Shown here piece after piece: positions 22,009 to 31,400 of a DNA stretch of 46,394 bases. The notes beneath the pieces are model-generated. The model was given only the letters and a program-made list of their open reading frames with translations. It searched no databases and was not told the origin of the DNA. The stretch is taken from the NCBI RefSeq assembly GCF_004153225.1, contig NZ_SEMB01000027.1, positions 1 to 46,394 of the forward strand, written 5' to 3'. Made by a program: the position numbers and the translations under genes. Every line of letters begins with the position of its first letter. The stretch's first letter is position 1. The DNA comes from Sporolactobacillus sp. THM7-7 (GTDB taxonomy: Bacteria > Bacillota > Bacilli > Bacillales > Sporolactobacillaceae).

Positions 22009-23201
22009 TTGAAACGGGTGACAATTTAATCTATATGCCGGTGCGTGTGAATATGGAATCTGAACAATCTGATATGGACAAGATCAATCGACTTGCTGTT
22101 GAACCGCTGAAACCCGAAGAGGTGTTCACGTTCAGCGGCATCTGTTCAAATGACAGCATGGATTCTTATTTTACACGAATGGATCCGACGACCACGCTGC
22201 AAAACTACGTCAGAGACCTGCAAGGCGGCGTGAGCTTGCAAGATGGGCACGACATCAGGAAAACCCCTTATGGTCGATCCTATGATGCTCAGCTGATCGG
22301 AGATGGTCAGACAACGGGCGTACGCGGTTATTGGTATCTCATTCGGGGGTTGCAGCTTAATGGTGATAGCGTGGATAGTTTTATTAAGGCTATTTCCGGC
22401 GGTGTCATTCGTGATATGTCCGTTGGTTTCGGAGGACCAGACACGCAACTTATTTGTAACGTAGACGGAAAAGAGCTGTGGGATTCCCCATACTTCCCCG
22501 GAGACGAAGATCAAGACGGAAACAGAGTTTTCTATTGGATTAAAAATGCACATCTCAGGGAGGTTTCAACCGTCTACAAAGGGGCGTGCCCGGGTGCCTA
22601 TATTGATAAGGCGAAGGACATGGTTAGTCAAGGGGAGTTGGAACCGGGAAGAATCGCAATGCTTGAGCACCGCTACCAAGTCCGATTGGACGACGGAAAA
22701 CGGCGCTTTTATTTTACGCAAAAACAAGGGAGTGATGGAAAAGTGGATGTAATTGAAGAACTGAGAAAAGCCGTTGAAGAAAATAAGGTCGAGAAGGCGC
22801 GTGTTTATGCGGTACTGGATGGCACCGGAGAAAAATTCCGTCAGCCGGACGACATTGCACTGAGAAATGAACTTGGCGACAATGCAACGGTCGAAGGTGT
22901 GAAGACGCTGAAACGAGAAGCAGAACAAGGCCGTGCGTATGTTGCTGATCTGATCGATCAGGCAGTAGCTAGCCGTGTGAGAGCGCAGGGGCAGGATTTC
23001 AAAGCCGATTCCTACAAGCAAATGCTCGTTCGTTCGGCAGATATTGAATTTATTAAGGACGAGATCCGCAGCTATGAAGAACTGGCGAAAAAGAGTCTCA
23101 AGCCAGGGCGTAGTACACAGGGGAACGATCCGCATCATCGCGGTCAGGAACCTGAAGATGATGATGTGATTGTATCTGAAAACTTTAAGGAGGCTGAATA
23201 A
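22005..23201 (+). CDS. Prohead maturation protease with scaffold-like C-terminus
   Basis: The N-terminal half fits the HK97-type (S78) protease: the His in LQDGHDIRKTPYG (H82) and the Ser in GVIRDMSVGFGG (S139) match the catalytic positions. The C-terminal part (about 240-398) is charged and helical, as expected of a fused scaffold or delta domain. It should shape the prohead and trim the capsid protein. The GTG overlaps the stop of the portal gene. Catalytic assignment is by pattern. Confidence 0.8.
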   Translation: MIETGDNLIYMPVRVNMESEQSDMDKINRLAVEPLKPEEVFTFSGICSNDSMDSYFTRMDPTTTLQNYVRDLQGGVSLQDGHDIRKTPYGRSYDAQLIGDGQTTGVRGYWYLIRGLQLNGDSVDSFIKAISGGVIRDMSVGFGGPDTQLICNVDGKELWDSPYFPGDEDQDGNRVFYWIKNAHLREVSTVYKGACPGAYIDKAKDMVSQGELEPGRIAMLEHRYQVRLDDGKRRFYFTQKQGSDGKVDVIEELRKAVEENKVEKARVYAVLDGTGEKFRQPDDIALRNELGDNATVEGVKTLKREAEQGRAYVADLIDQAVASRVRAQGQDFKADSYKQMLVRSADIEFIKDEIRSYEELAKKSLKPGRSTQGNDPHHRGQEPEDDDVIVSENFKEAE

Positions 23202-23203
23202 TT

Positions 23204-23608
23204 ATGCCATGGATTAAACGAGGCGGCATGCTGCCGGATGATTATGGACTGTCGGTCACGGTCTTTGCAAGTGAAGCAACAGCAGAAGCACCAATCAAAG
23301 CAGGTACACCGCTTAAATTCAGCACAGAAGCGCCATATACGGTCGTTAAATGTGCAGACGGTGACAAAGTGCAGCTAGTAGCAAAACATGATGTACGGTC
23401 ACCAGAGGAGCCGTTAGGGGCATATCTGATTGGTTTCAGTCGGAATCACGTTCTTCCGTACTCCGGAACGCTTGCCGTTGGTGATTCGGTTGTTGCAGAT
23501 GCTAATGGTGGAGTTAAAAAGTCAGTTGATGGTGGCGGCGCTGCAGTAGCAAATGGAACCTTTGTTGCACAGATCAACGATAATCAAACATGCGAATTTT
23601 TTGCATAA
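23204..23608 (+). CDS. Head decoration (capsid cement) protein
   Basis: This 134-aa protein is beta-rich and Gly/Ala-rich (IKAGTPLKFSTEAPYTVVKC, YSGTLAVGDSVVADANGGV). It sits directly before the major capsid gene, where decoration proteins normally lie. The assignment rests on position and composition. It follows a good ribosome site, TAAGGAGG. Confidence 0.75.
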   Translation: MPWIKRGGMLPDDYGLSVTVFASEATAEAPIKAGTPLKFSTEAPYTVVKCADGDKVQLVAKHDVRSPEEPLGAYLIGFSRNHVLPYSGTLAVGDSVVADANGGVKKSVDGGGAAVANGTFVAQINDNQTCEFFA

Positions 23609-23621
23609 GGAGATGGGATGA

Positions 23622-24704
23622 ATGAGAAAAATTAAAAACGCACGCGGTGAAGTCGTTGAATTGAAAACAGGCTCTGCCCTGCAAGAAGAAATGCGATCAA
23701 TCGCATCAAGCAATAAAAGATTAAAGGTGCTCGCTGATGACCTGTCAAATGGCCATTCATCCGCACTGTTCAAACGCTATTTGGAAAATGAAGGCGTGAC
23801 GCTGAAAGATGCCATCCGTGCTTTCGGCTACGACGATATTGGTGTTGAGCAAGTGCGTGCTCTGTACTCGAACGACAACACAAAGCCATTGTTCAATACG
23901 ATTGTTGAAGATGGTATCCGGATTGGTTATGCAAAGCAAGGACGTGCATCACAGCTGATTGCGAAGACGGTCGGCATTGACCAACAGACTTATCAATGGT
24001 ACTACATCGAAGATCCAGATAAAGATGAACTGGACTTCGCTACGGTTGGACAGGCTGCACCGATTCCGACAGCGATCATCAAACTGGATGGAAGTCATAC
24101 CATTCAAGTATTTAAACGTGGTGCCGGTGTGGAAATCGCTGATGAAGCGAAAGCTATGAATATTGACCTGCTCGCACTCCATGTACAGCTTCGTGGTCAG
24201 CGCCTGGCGCGAACCGATGAATACCGCGCAGTTGATCGTCTGCTTAATGGTTACTTCTCTGATGGAGCAGACGCAGCGCCTACGCTTGGCGTTAAGACAG
24301 CTAATCAGCTGAAACTCACCGATGCATGGTATGCGGCGCAATATATGCAGCAGGAATACGGATTCACTCCGAAACTTGCAATCATGAATCTGAAAACAGC
24401 TGAAGCATGGGCAGCACAGAAAGAAGATTCTGGGCAATTCATTTTCTTAAATCAGCTGACAAGTGGCAATGTTCCAGACTTCATCAATGCAACGCCGTTT
24501 GTTTCGGCTCAGGTACCGGATAATCGGATCATCCTTGTCGATACGGACTTTGCGCTGATCAACTACCAATTCAAGCCGCTATCCGTTGAATCGCAGCGCA
24601 ACCCTAAGACACAAGTTGAAGGCTCATACGCTACGGTTACGGATGACTATGTACCGTTCCAAAAGAACGCACGTCTGATTCTGACGCTTGATCAAGCACG
24701 ATAA
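23622..24704 (+). CDS. Major capsid protein (HK97 fold)
   Basis: The 360-aa protein has an N-terminal delta-like helical part (1-95), a long central region and the closing NPKTQVEGSYATVTDDYVPF. That closing stretch, with the preceding NRIILVDTDFALINYQFKPL, matches the P-domain/A-domain pattern of HK97-like capsid proteins. The neighbours (protease, decoration, connectors) confirm it. GGAGATGGG precedes the ATG. Confidence 0.88.
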   Translation: MRKIKNARGEVVELKTGSALQEEMRSIASSNKRLKVLADDLSNGHSSALFKRYLENEGVTLKDAIRAFGYDDIGVEQVRALYSNDNTKPLFNTIVEDGIRIGYAKQGRASQLIAKTVGIDQQTYQWYYIEDPDKDELDFATVGQAAPIPTAIIKLDGSHTIQVFKRGAGVEIADEAKAMNIDLLALHVQLRGQRLARTDEYRAVDRLLNGYFSDGADAAPTLGVKTANQLKLTDAWYAAQYMQQEYGFTPKLAIMNLKTAEAWAAQKEDSGQFIFLNQLTSGNVPDFINATPFVSAQVPDNRIILVDTDFALINYQFKPLSVESQRNPKTQVEGSYATVTDDYVPFQKNARLILTLDQAR

Positions 24705-24718
24705 GGGGGGACATAAAA

Positions 24719-24985
24719 ATGGCAGATAGTAAAGCAAAGACGGCGACCGTTGCGAAAGCGGCAGATACCGCGAAGGTTGTGGCAAAAGCCGATACGAAAC
24801 AGTCGCCAGCACCGGAAAAAGCAGCAGCACCGGCCGTAAAAAAATATAAGTTGAAAGACCCTACCAAACAATATGCGGAAGGGTCTTTTACTTTAGCCGG
24901 AATTCAGGAAAAAGAGTTGCCGAAGTACCCTTCGGCGGAACTTAGAAAACGGATTAAGGCAGGATTTATCGTCGAGGTGAAGTAA
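24719..24985 (+). CDS. Ala/Lys-rich small head protein
   Basis: The first 40 residues are low-complexity Ala/Lys/Asp; the rest (KYKLKDPTKQYAEGSFTLAG, KYPSAELRKRIKAGFIVEV) is a compact domain. It is common between capsid and connector genes in siphoviruses, perhaps as a minor head component. AAGGGGGG precedes the ATG. The role is unproven. Confidence 0.7.
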   Translation: MADSKAKTATVAKAADTAKVVAKADTKQSPAPEKAAAPAVKKYKLKDPTKQYAEGSFTLAGIQEKELPKYPSAELRKRIKAGFIVEVK

Positions 24986-24986
24986 G

Positions 24987-25412
24987 ATGTTTGCTACACC
25001 AGAAGACATAAGAAACGGCACAGCATTTGCTGAGATAAAGGAGCTCTCGGACGACCAGCTTACGGCGTATATTCAGCGCGCCGGACGCTGGATTTATTAT
25101 GCGACGGGCGTGGATTACACGGATACGACCGATGAGGGCATTCTGATTGATCTCAAAACGGCGACTGTTAAACTTGTTGACCTACTTTGGTATCAGGATC
25201 AGCCAGATGCGGCCGAAGGATCGATTGCCGGTATGCAATCAGAGCGGATCGGCAACTATCAGTACACGGCCATGCAGAAAGCAACGGCACAGTCAGATAC
25301 AACCGGCATCCCTGAGCTGGACATGCTGCTGAAAGGTCTCACGCCAACCAGAGTTTACGGCGCGGACTTTTTTTCTGTATCAGGGCCGAGCGATCGGAGA
25401 CGGTTCCGGTGA
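24987..25412 (+). CDS. Head-tail connector (adaptor) protein
   Basis: The 141-aa mainly helical protein (FATPEDIRNGTAFAEIKELS, LTAYIQRAGRWIYYATGVDY) matches gp6/DUF3199-like adaptors, which bind under the portal. It ends four bases into the next gene. The family call is by pattern and gene order. Confidence 0.8.
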   Translation: MFATPEDIRNGTAFAEIKELSDDQLTAYIQRAGRWIYYATGVDYTDTTDEGILIDLKTATVKLVDLLWYQDQPDAAEGSIAGMQSERIGNYQYTAMQKATAQSDTTGIPELDMLLKGLTPTRVYGADFFSVSGPSDRRRFR

Positions 25413-25771
25413 GTTTTCAAAGGTTACTGATCCACCGATGCACGCTGCATATGCCCGGTGAGCAGACCGGAACGGACGATTATGGCCAGCCAATTTATTC
25501 GGATCCGGTTGATATGCCGAATGTGCCTTGCCGCGTTGATCAGGTGCATAAGACAGTTTCGGTCGATCCGAATGGTCAGAACTATATCACGCAATACGTG
25601 CTGTTCACAGGACCGGATCAGGCACTGACGAATGACATGACCATAAAGGATTTGAAAGATACAAGTGGCACCGTAGTGCTGCCCGGTGAGTTCTCTCTGC
25701 AGGACGCCCAACCGGTCTATGGCCGGGTGCGGCTGCACCACTATGAAGCCACCCTGAAAGGGAGTGAGTGA
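25409..25771 (+). CDS. Head closure (stopper) protein
   Basis: The 120-aa beta-rich protein starts with LLIHRCTLHMPGEQTGTDDY and contains VPCRVDQVHKTVSV, typical of head-closure proteins that plug the filled head. The GTG start overlaps the adaptor stop. The position between adaptor and tail completion genes supports the call. Confidence 0.8.
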   Translation: MSFQRLLIHRCTLHMPGEQTGTDDYGQPIYSDPVDMPNVPCRVDQVHKTVSVDPNGQNYITQYVLFTGPDQALTNDMTIKDLKDTSGTVVLPGEFSLQDAQPVYGRVRLHHYEATLKGSE

Positions 25772-26176
25772 ATGCCCGATGGTATGAAATTTAAGATGAA
25801 GATTGATAAGAAGACACTCCGATGGTTTCAAAAAACAGCGCCGCAGAAACTGGCAACCGCAAAGAAAAAAGCGGTGCAGGCTGCCGGCATGGCGTGGGCC
25901 GATCGGACGAAAGAGATCACTCGCAATGAGGGACACGTCGATACGGGTCTTTATGTGAACTCGATCGGCTATAAGACGGGCGCACCGGCGACGGATGCAG
26001 ACGTCGTCCACCGGATCAATGATCGGCATGGCAAAACGACGTTGATCACTGGATCCAACGTTGCTTATGCAAGCTATCTCGAAAAGCGATTTAATATCAT
26101 GGCCGATGGGCTAGACCAAGCGGCCGATCGTATGAATAAGGTTGCTCAAGAGCAAATCAGACAAGCAATGAGGTGA
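25772..26176 (+). CDS. HK97 gp10-like tail completion protein
   Basis: This 134-aa protein carries the family pattern: a basic helical start, HVDTGLYVNSIGYKTG and VAYASYLEKRFNIM. It acts at the head-tail joint. The ATG directly follows the previous stop (TGAATG). Confidence 0.87.
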   Translation: MPDGMKFKMKIDKKTLRWFQKTAPQKLATAKKKAVQAAGMAWADRTKEITRNEGHVDTGLYVNSIGYKTGAPATDADVVHRINDRHGKTTLITGSNVAYASYLEKRFNIMADGLDQAADRMNKVAQEQIRQAMR

Positions 26177-26182
26177 CCGATA

Positions 26183-26542
26183 GTGATTGATTATGTTGAT
26201 CCGCTTCCCCCGGTGATCCAGTTTTTAAAGCTGTATTTGCCAAGCCTGCCGGTTTATGGCGAATCGATACCGGCCGGGGCCACGCTACCGGCGCTATTGG
26301 TTAAAAACGCTGGCGGTAACGGCTACACGCGTCTGCAGCTTTTGACGCGTGCCGATTCCCAGCTGGAGGCGACTAAAGTGCTCATCGAAGCGATGAATAC
26401 GCTTGAGCGCTATGCCGGAGAAATACAGGGATTATGGATCACCTGGTGTCAGCATGAGACGGCACCGATCGCTGACCGAGACGAGGACACAGGTAAGCCA
26501 GAGGCATGGTGTTATATGGAGTTAGATAATGTTGAAGCCTAA
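26183..26542 (+). CDS. Tail completion (terminator) protein
   Basis: This 119-aa protein contains YLPSLPVYGESIPAGATLPA and RLQLLTRADSQLEATKVLIE, which fits small tail-terminator proteins that cap the tail tube before head joining. The GTG follows AGGTGACC. The call is by size, position and pattern. Confidence 0.72.
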   Translation: MIDYVDPLPPVIQFLKLYLPSLPVYGESIPAGATLPALLVKNAGGNGYTRLQLLTRADSQLEATKVLIEAMNTLERYAGEIQGLWITWCQHETAPIADRDEDTGKPEAWCYMELDNVEA

Positions 26543-26556
26543 AAGGAGGCAATACA

Positions 26557-27660
26557 ATGGCGCAGTTTCACAGGATAGATAATAGTAACGCGACCGTTTA
26601 CGGCGGTGCAGGCCGCCTGCTGGTTGCATCAATTGACCAGGCACGGCCGACCAAACTGTCGGACATCATCGACCTTGCCACATTTGATGCAAAACCAGGG
26701 TGGCGCGATGTTGGCGCAACGAATGACGGAATCGCGGTATCACGTGGGTTTGATACGGATGACATTGAGGTTGATCAGTCGGTCGAGCCGATCGATCAGG
26801 CCTTGACCGGATTTACGAATACAATTTCGACGAATCTTGCCGAATTGACAATTGAGAACCGACAACTTTCGTGGGTCGGGGCACAAATCGAAGATCATGC
26901 ACCGGTGCTTGGCACTAAAGTAGATGCAGATGGTGCGTTGGCAGCTGGGGCTACCGTCGTCACGGTAGCGGACGTTACCGGATTTAAAGCCGGCGGCTTT
27001 ATTTATGTTGGCAGCGAGCTTCGCAAAGTCGCGGCGATTGATTCGGATAATAAAAAGCTGACACTGAGTGCACCGCTTACGTCCGCACATGCTGACGGCG
27101 AAGACGTGACACCGATTGAAGAGCTAGGTTACAAGACGATCAGCTATGGGGCACCGAGCGAGGTTCCTGCGTTTATGATGGCGCTGCTATCGCTTAAAAA
27201 AGACGGCACGCTGTATGGCATTGTCTTTTATAACTGCAAGGTTTCCGGTGACGACAGTGAAACGACATTTGAAAAGGGCCAGCGCCTGCTGCCGTTTCAA
27301 GCGAACGCTCATACGGTTGATGACCTACCGGAAGATAGCAACATTATGAAAGAGTTCGAGCAATATCTCGGCGATAGTGATGGCAATTCATCGATCGTGG
27401 CACCGACCGGCATTGAATTGAGCGATGGGACAATCGCTGTCGATGCCGGATCCGATGTTCAGGTCAGCGCTACGGTATCTCCAGATGATGCAACAGACAA
27501 AACGATTCGCTGGTATTCAAGCGATACGAGTATCTTTACGGTTGACGATGATGGAAAAATTCATGGCGTTGCAGCTGGTACCGCGGCAGTGATTGCCGAA
27601 TTAGAAGCCGATCCGACCATTCAGGCGGTCGGAATTGTCACAGTAAGCGCCGGGAGCTGA
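26557..27660 (+). CDS. Major tail tube protein with C-terminal Big_2 Ig-like domain
   Basis: Residues about 1-275 are the tube protein (DNSNATVYGGAGRLLVASID, LPFQANAHTVDDLPEDSNIM). Residues about 285-367 form a Big_2 immunoglobulin-like domain (GSDVQVSATVSPDDATDKTI, GKIHGVAAGTAAVIAE). Such add-on domains project from the tail surface and may bind carbohydrates. AAAGGAGG precedes the ATG. It is continuous and not frameshift-dependent. Confidence 0.88.
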   Translation: MAQFHRIDNSNATVYGGAGRLLVASIDQARPTKLSDIIDLATFDAKPGWRDVGATNDGIAVSRGFDTDDIEVDQSVEPIDQALTGFTNTISTNLAELTIENRQLSWVGAQIEDHAPVLGTKVDADGALAAGATVVTVADVTGFKAGGFIYVGSELRKVAAIDSDNKKLTLSAPLTSAHADGEDVTPIEELGYKTISYGAPSEVPAFMMALLSLKKDGTLYGIVFYNCKVSGDDSETTFEKGQRLLPFQANAHTVDDLPEDSNIMKEFEQYLGDSDGNSSIVAPTGIELSDGTIAVDAGSDVQVSATVSPDDATDKTIRWYSSDTSIFTVDDDGKIHGVAAGTAAVIAELEADPTIQAVGIVTVSAGS

Positions 27661-27666
27661 TAAATA

Positions 27667-28089
27667 ATGGCAGAAAAAACAGTAGCATCGCTTGATCTCG
27701 ATAGCCTCGGCACGGTCAAGCTGGATAGCGGTGCCGAGGTACCAATCCCTCGGTTGACCAACCGTCGAGTGATCCAGCTGGCGAAGCTGATTGCTGATGT
27801 CGGTGGTGACATCCTAGAAGATCTTGGTGATTTTAGCGAAATGTCCGAAGCGGCGATTGTTTCGGCGGCTCTGTCACTTTTGACGGAGGAACAAATCGCG
27901 AAGTTCCTGCATATCGCGCTCGGCATTGACGAAGACAAGGCACTTGACTTCGAATTTGTTGATACGATGCAGATTCTTGAAGCCTTTGCCGAAAAGTCGA
28001 ACATTAAGAAGGCTTTTACGGCCGTCCAGAACATGGCCAAGATTTTCCGCAAGCAAAACCAGCGCAAGGCCAAAAAAGCGGAGAAATAA
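27667..28089 (+). CDS. Tail assembly chaperone (gpG-like)
   Basis: This 140-aa acidic protein (LDSGAEVPIPRLTNRRVIQL, LTEEQIAKFLHIALGIDEDK) lies between tail tube and tape measure genes, where the G/GT chaperone pair is expected. Near its end GCC-AAA-AAA-GCG (28069-28080) offers a slip site. The -1 frame from there is open into the following reading frame. GpG coats the tape measure during tail assembly. Confidence 0.85.
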   Translation: MAEKTVASLDLDSLGTVKLDSGAEVPIPRLTNRRVIQLAKLIADVGGDILEDLGDFSEMSEAAIVSAALSLLTEEQIAKFLHIALGIDEDKALDFEFVDTMQILEAFAEKSNIKKAFTAVQNMAKIFRKQNQRKAKKAEK

Positions 28090-28460
28090 GCGGTTCTGGA
28101 CAAAATTTCAAAGATTTTATCAATGACTTACGTCAGCTCATTCAAGATGCAATTGCGATGATTGAGCGGGTGTCCTCACATTTCCGCTATACCGAAGAAT
28201 ATGTACTCGATCACTCGTTTGAATGGTTGAAGCGAAAATGCCTACAGGCCGACCGTGAGCGGTATGAACGTCGAAAGATGTTGTCCGATGAAACAATGCG
28301 CGGAACGGTAGCGGCGATTAGTGCGGCGCTTGGTGGCAAGCACGCCGAAAAGGCATTATTGCCGGAATACGAGGAAGTTACGCAGCAGGAGCATAAGCAG
28401 GCCGAGAGCAAAGACGAATGGGTAACCGGTCAATGGTGGAAGCAGAAGCCGCGTAAGTAG
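28072..28460 (+). CDS. gpT extension of the tail chaperone, reached by -1 frameshift
   Basis: From the A6 run at 28072-28077 the -1 frame reads KSGEISGSGQNFKDFINDLR and continues without a stop into a 100-aa region (IERVSSHFRYTEEYVLDHSF). The first ATG in that frame (28158) has no ribosome site. Programmed -1 frameshifting to make a G-T fusion is therefore more likely than separate initiation. GpT domains recruit the tail tube protein. Confidence 0.75.
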
Positions 28461-28494
28461 GCTTTTTTATTTTGTCTCGGAAGGGGGTGGGAAT

Positions 28495-31400
28495 ATGGCA
28501 AATACAGTCGGCGGCGCAAACGTGGAAATATCTGTTGATGACCGGAACGCGCGGAAAGGTTTGAAAGGATTTCTATCATACCTGAAAGACGTGTCGAAGA
28601 TCTCGGCCGGTGTCGCGATCGGGAAAGCAGTATTTACCGGTGTTGCAAAAGCAATTGATGTGGCCGGATCGTCAACGATCGGCGCAAACGCTAATATGGA
28701 GCAATATTTAAACACACTGACCGTCGTCATGAAAAGCCATAAAAAAGCCGCTCAAACCTTAGCCTGGGCGAAAGACTTTGCCAATAAAACCCCTTTTGAG
28801 ACAGATGAAATTGTTGACGCGACGGCTAAACTGTCAAGCTACGGTTTAAATGCTCGCAAGATATTGCCGCAAGTTGGCGACATGTCGGCCGTTATGGGAA
28901 AGTCACTGGATCAGGGCGTGGAAGCCGTTGCGGACGCTCAAACCGGAGAATTGGAGCGACTTAAAGAATTTGGCATCACTAAAGATATGATCGTCAAACA
29001 GGCCAAGGATATGCGCCTGGGCGTGGTCGTCAATAACCAAGGCCAGATTACCGACCAGAAAAAGTTTAATCAGGCCCTGTTTGCTCTCATGAAAGAGCGC
29101 TACTCCGGTGGTATGAAAATGCAGTCGCAAACATGGAAAGGCATGCTGTCCAACATTCGTGGCTTTATGTCAACGGCGATTCAGCAGTTATCCCAGCCGA
29201 TGTTTGCTAAGATGGAGGCCGGATTGCGGCACATCATGCCTCTGTTCGACGGTCTCACGGCACTAATGAATGGTGATGTGAAAACATTTCACCAATCACT
29301 TGTGCAAGTGTTCGGACCGACCGGAGCTGCTTTGCTGATGAAATTTTTTAATCAGGTCAATCAGGCAGCACAGATCGGATCGAAAGCATTTGCATTTGTC
29401 CGGCAGGCACTGGCAGCAGTATTTAATCTGCTGATTGGCAATCAGGGCAAGGGCGTGTCTATCCTAAGCAGCCTCGGTTTATCGCCGGCACAGATTGCGT
29501 TAGTGACATCGACCATTGCGCTGCTTAAGCAATATATCGTCAATGCCTTTAATGGTATTGTTATTGCGCTCAGAATCGCTGGGCAATTTATTATTCAGGC
29601 GTGGAATATCATCTGGCCATACCTGAAGCCTCCGCTCATTGCGATTTTCACGTTTGTTCGATCAATCATTAGCCAAATCGTCGTGTTCTGGCAGCAAAAC
29701 GGCACGATGATCATGGCCGCAATCCGTAATGTAATGAACGTCATTCTAACGATTTTACGAATTGCCATGCCGGTCATCATGTTTATTGTCAATGGTGTCC
29801 TACAGAATGTGATGGGCGTTATTCAGGGCGCACTCAATATCATCATGGGAATCGTCAAGATATTTGCCGGACTGTTTACCGGAAATTGGCGGGCCATGTG
29901 GTCCGGCGTCAAGCAACTATTTAGTGGAGCCATATCAGTCATCTGGAATGTCTTCAATCTGCTGTTTGTCGGCCGAATCATGAAAGGCGCTCGGGTGCTT
30001 GGCGGCGGTTTGAAAAGCTTTTTCTCCGGCATTTGGTCATTTTTGAAATGGCTGTGGAATAATTCCATCGGCGTCATTTTAAAGATTGTGACAGGGAAAT
30101 TCGGGCAAATCTACATTGCTTTCATGCGGCCGATTCTTCGCACTCGCAATGCATTAAATGCTTTCTGGTCTTTTGTAAAGTCGCTCTGGAATAATTCTAT
30201 TGGCCGTGTGATTGGCTTTGTTCGGGGGCATTGGTCGCAAATCACCGGCTTTTTCAGGCATCCACTTGATTCTATGAAAAAATTAGCGGTAGGCGCATGG
30301 AATAGCATTGTCAGCGGGGCAAAAGCTCTACCAGGTCGCATAGGAAACGGCATCAAGTCCATGGGGAAGAAAGCCATCAATGGCATCATCTGGCTAAGTA
30401 ACAAAATGAGTCAAGGCATGGCGGCCGGAATTAATGCAGTCGGTGGGGGACTGAACTGGATTCTCGGCAAGATTGGGATTAAGTGGCATGTGCCAACCTT
30501 TAAAGCCACCAAATATGCTTATTATGCGAAAGGCACGAAGGGCGGCCACCCGGGCGGCGATGCCATTATGGGTGATGGCGGCAAACCTGAACCATATATG
30601 CTCCCAAATGGTCAAATGGGTGTTAGCCCGGACAAGCCTACGCTCTATCCTGATCTGCCAAAGGGGACCGTCGTTTGGTCGAGCATAAAAAAGATGCTAA
30701 ATACCTATCCAGGGTACAAAGGCGGCATCGGTGGCTGGTTATCTAGCACGGCAAATGCGGCATGGAACGGTATTAAGAGTGTGGCTGATAAGGCGAAAAA
30801 TATCGCTGTCGATGTGTGGGACTATGCTACTCATCCATCAAAACTGCTTAATAAGGTGCTTGGCAAAATGGGCTTTAAGATGCCTGACCTGCCGGGGGCA
30901 TTTGGTAAATTGACGGTCGGAGCTCTGAAAAAAATCAAGGATTCGGCCGTCGGATTTGTCAAAAAGAAGCTGGCGGTGGCTGGAGATCCACCGGGTAAGG
31001 GTGTCAAACGCTGGTCATCGACAGTCAAGCGGGCGCTGGCGATGAACAACTTGCCTACATCAGCAAAATATGTCAATGCTTGGTTGAAGCAGATTAAAAC
31101 CGAGTCCGGTGGCAATCCGAAAGCTGTGCAGCACGGGTATACAGACATTAACACTGTGCATGGCGATCTGGCGAAAGGTCTAGCGCAGACGATCAGTGCC
31201 ACGTTCAATGCCTATAAATTCCCTGGCCACGGAAATATTTTCAAAGGTTTGGATAATATACTGGCTGCAATCCATTATGCAAAATCACGATATGGCGCAA
31301 AAGGGATGCTCGGCGTTATCGGCCATGGTCACGGTTATGCGCGAGGAACAAAACGTCACCCCGGAGGTGATGCTATTCTCGGCGATGCGGGGAAGAAAGA

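Noticed and set aside
22566-23138. 190-codon minus-strand frame inside the protease gene
   Set aside because: Antisense shadow of a well-supported late gene; no ribosome site and no family resemblance.
25424-26029. 201-codon minus-strand frame opposite head closure genes
   Set aside because: Antisense to two conserved structural genes and without initiation signals.
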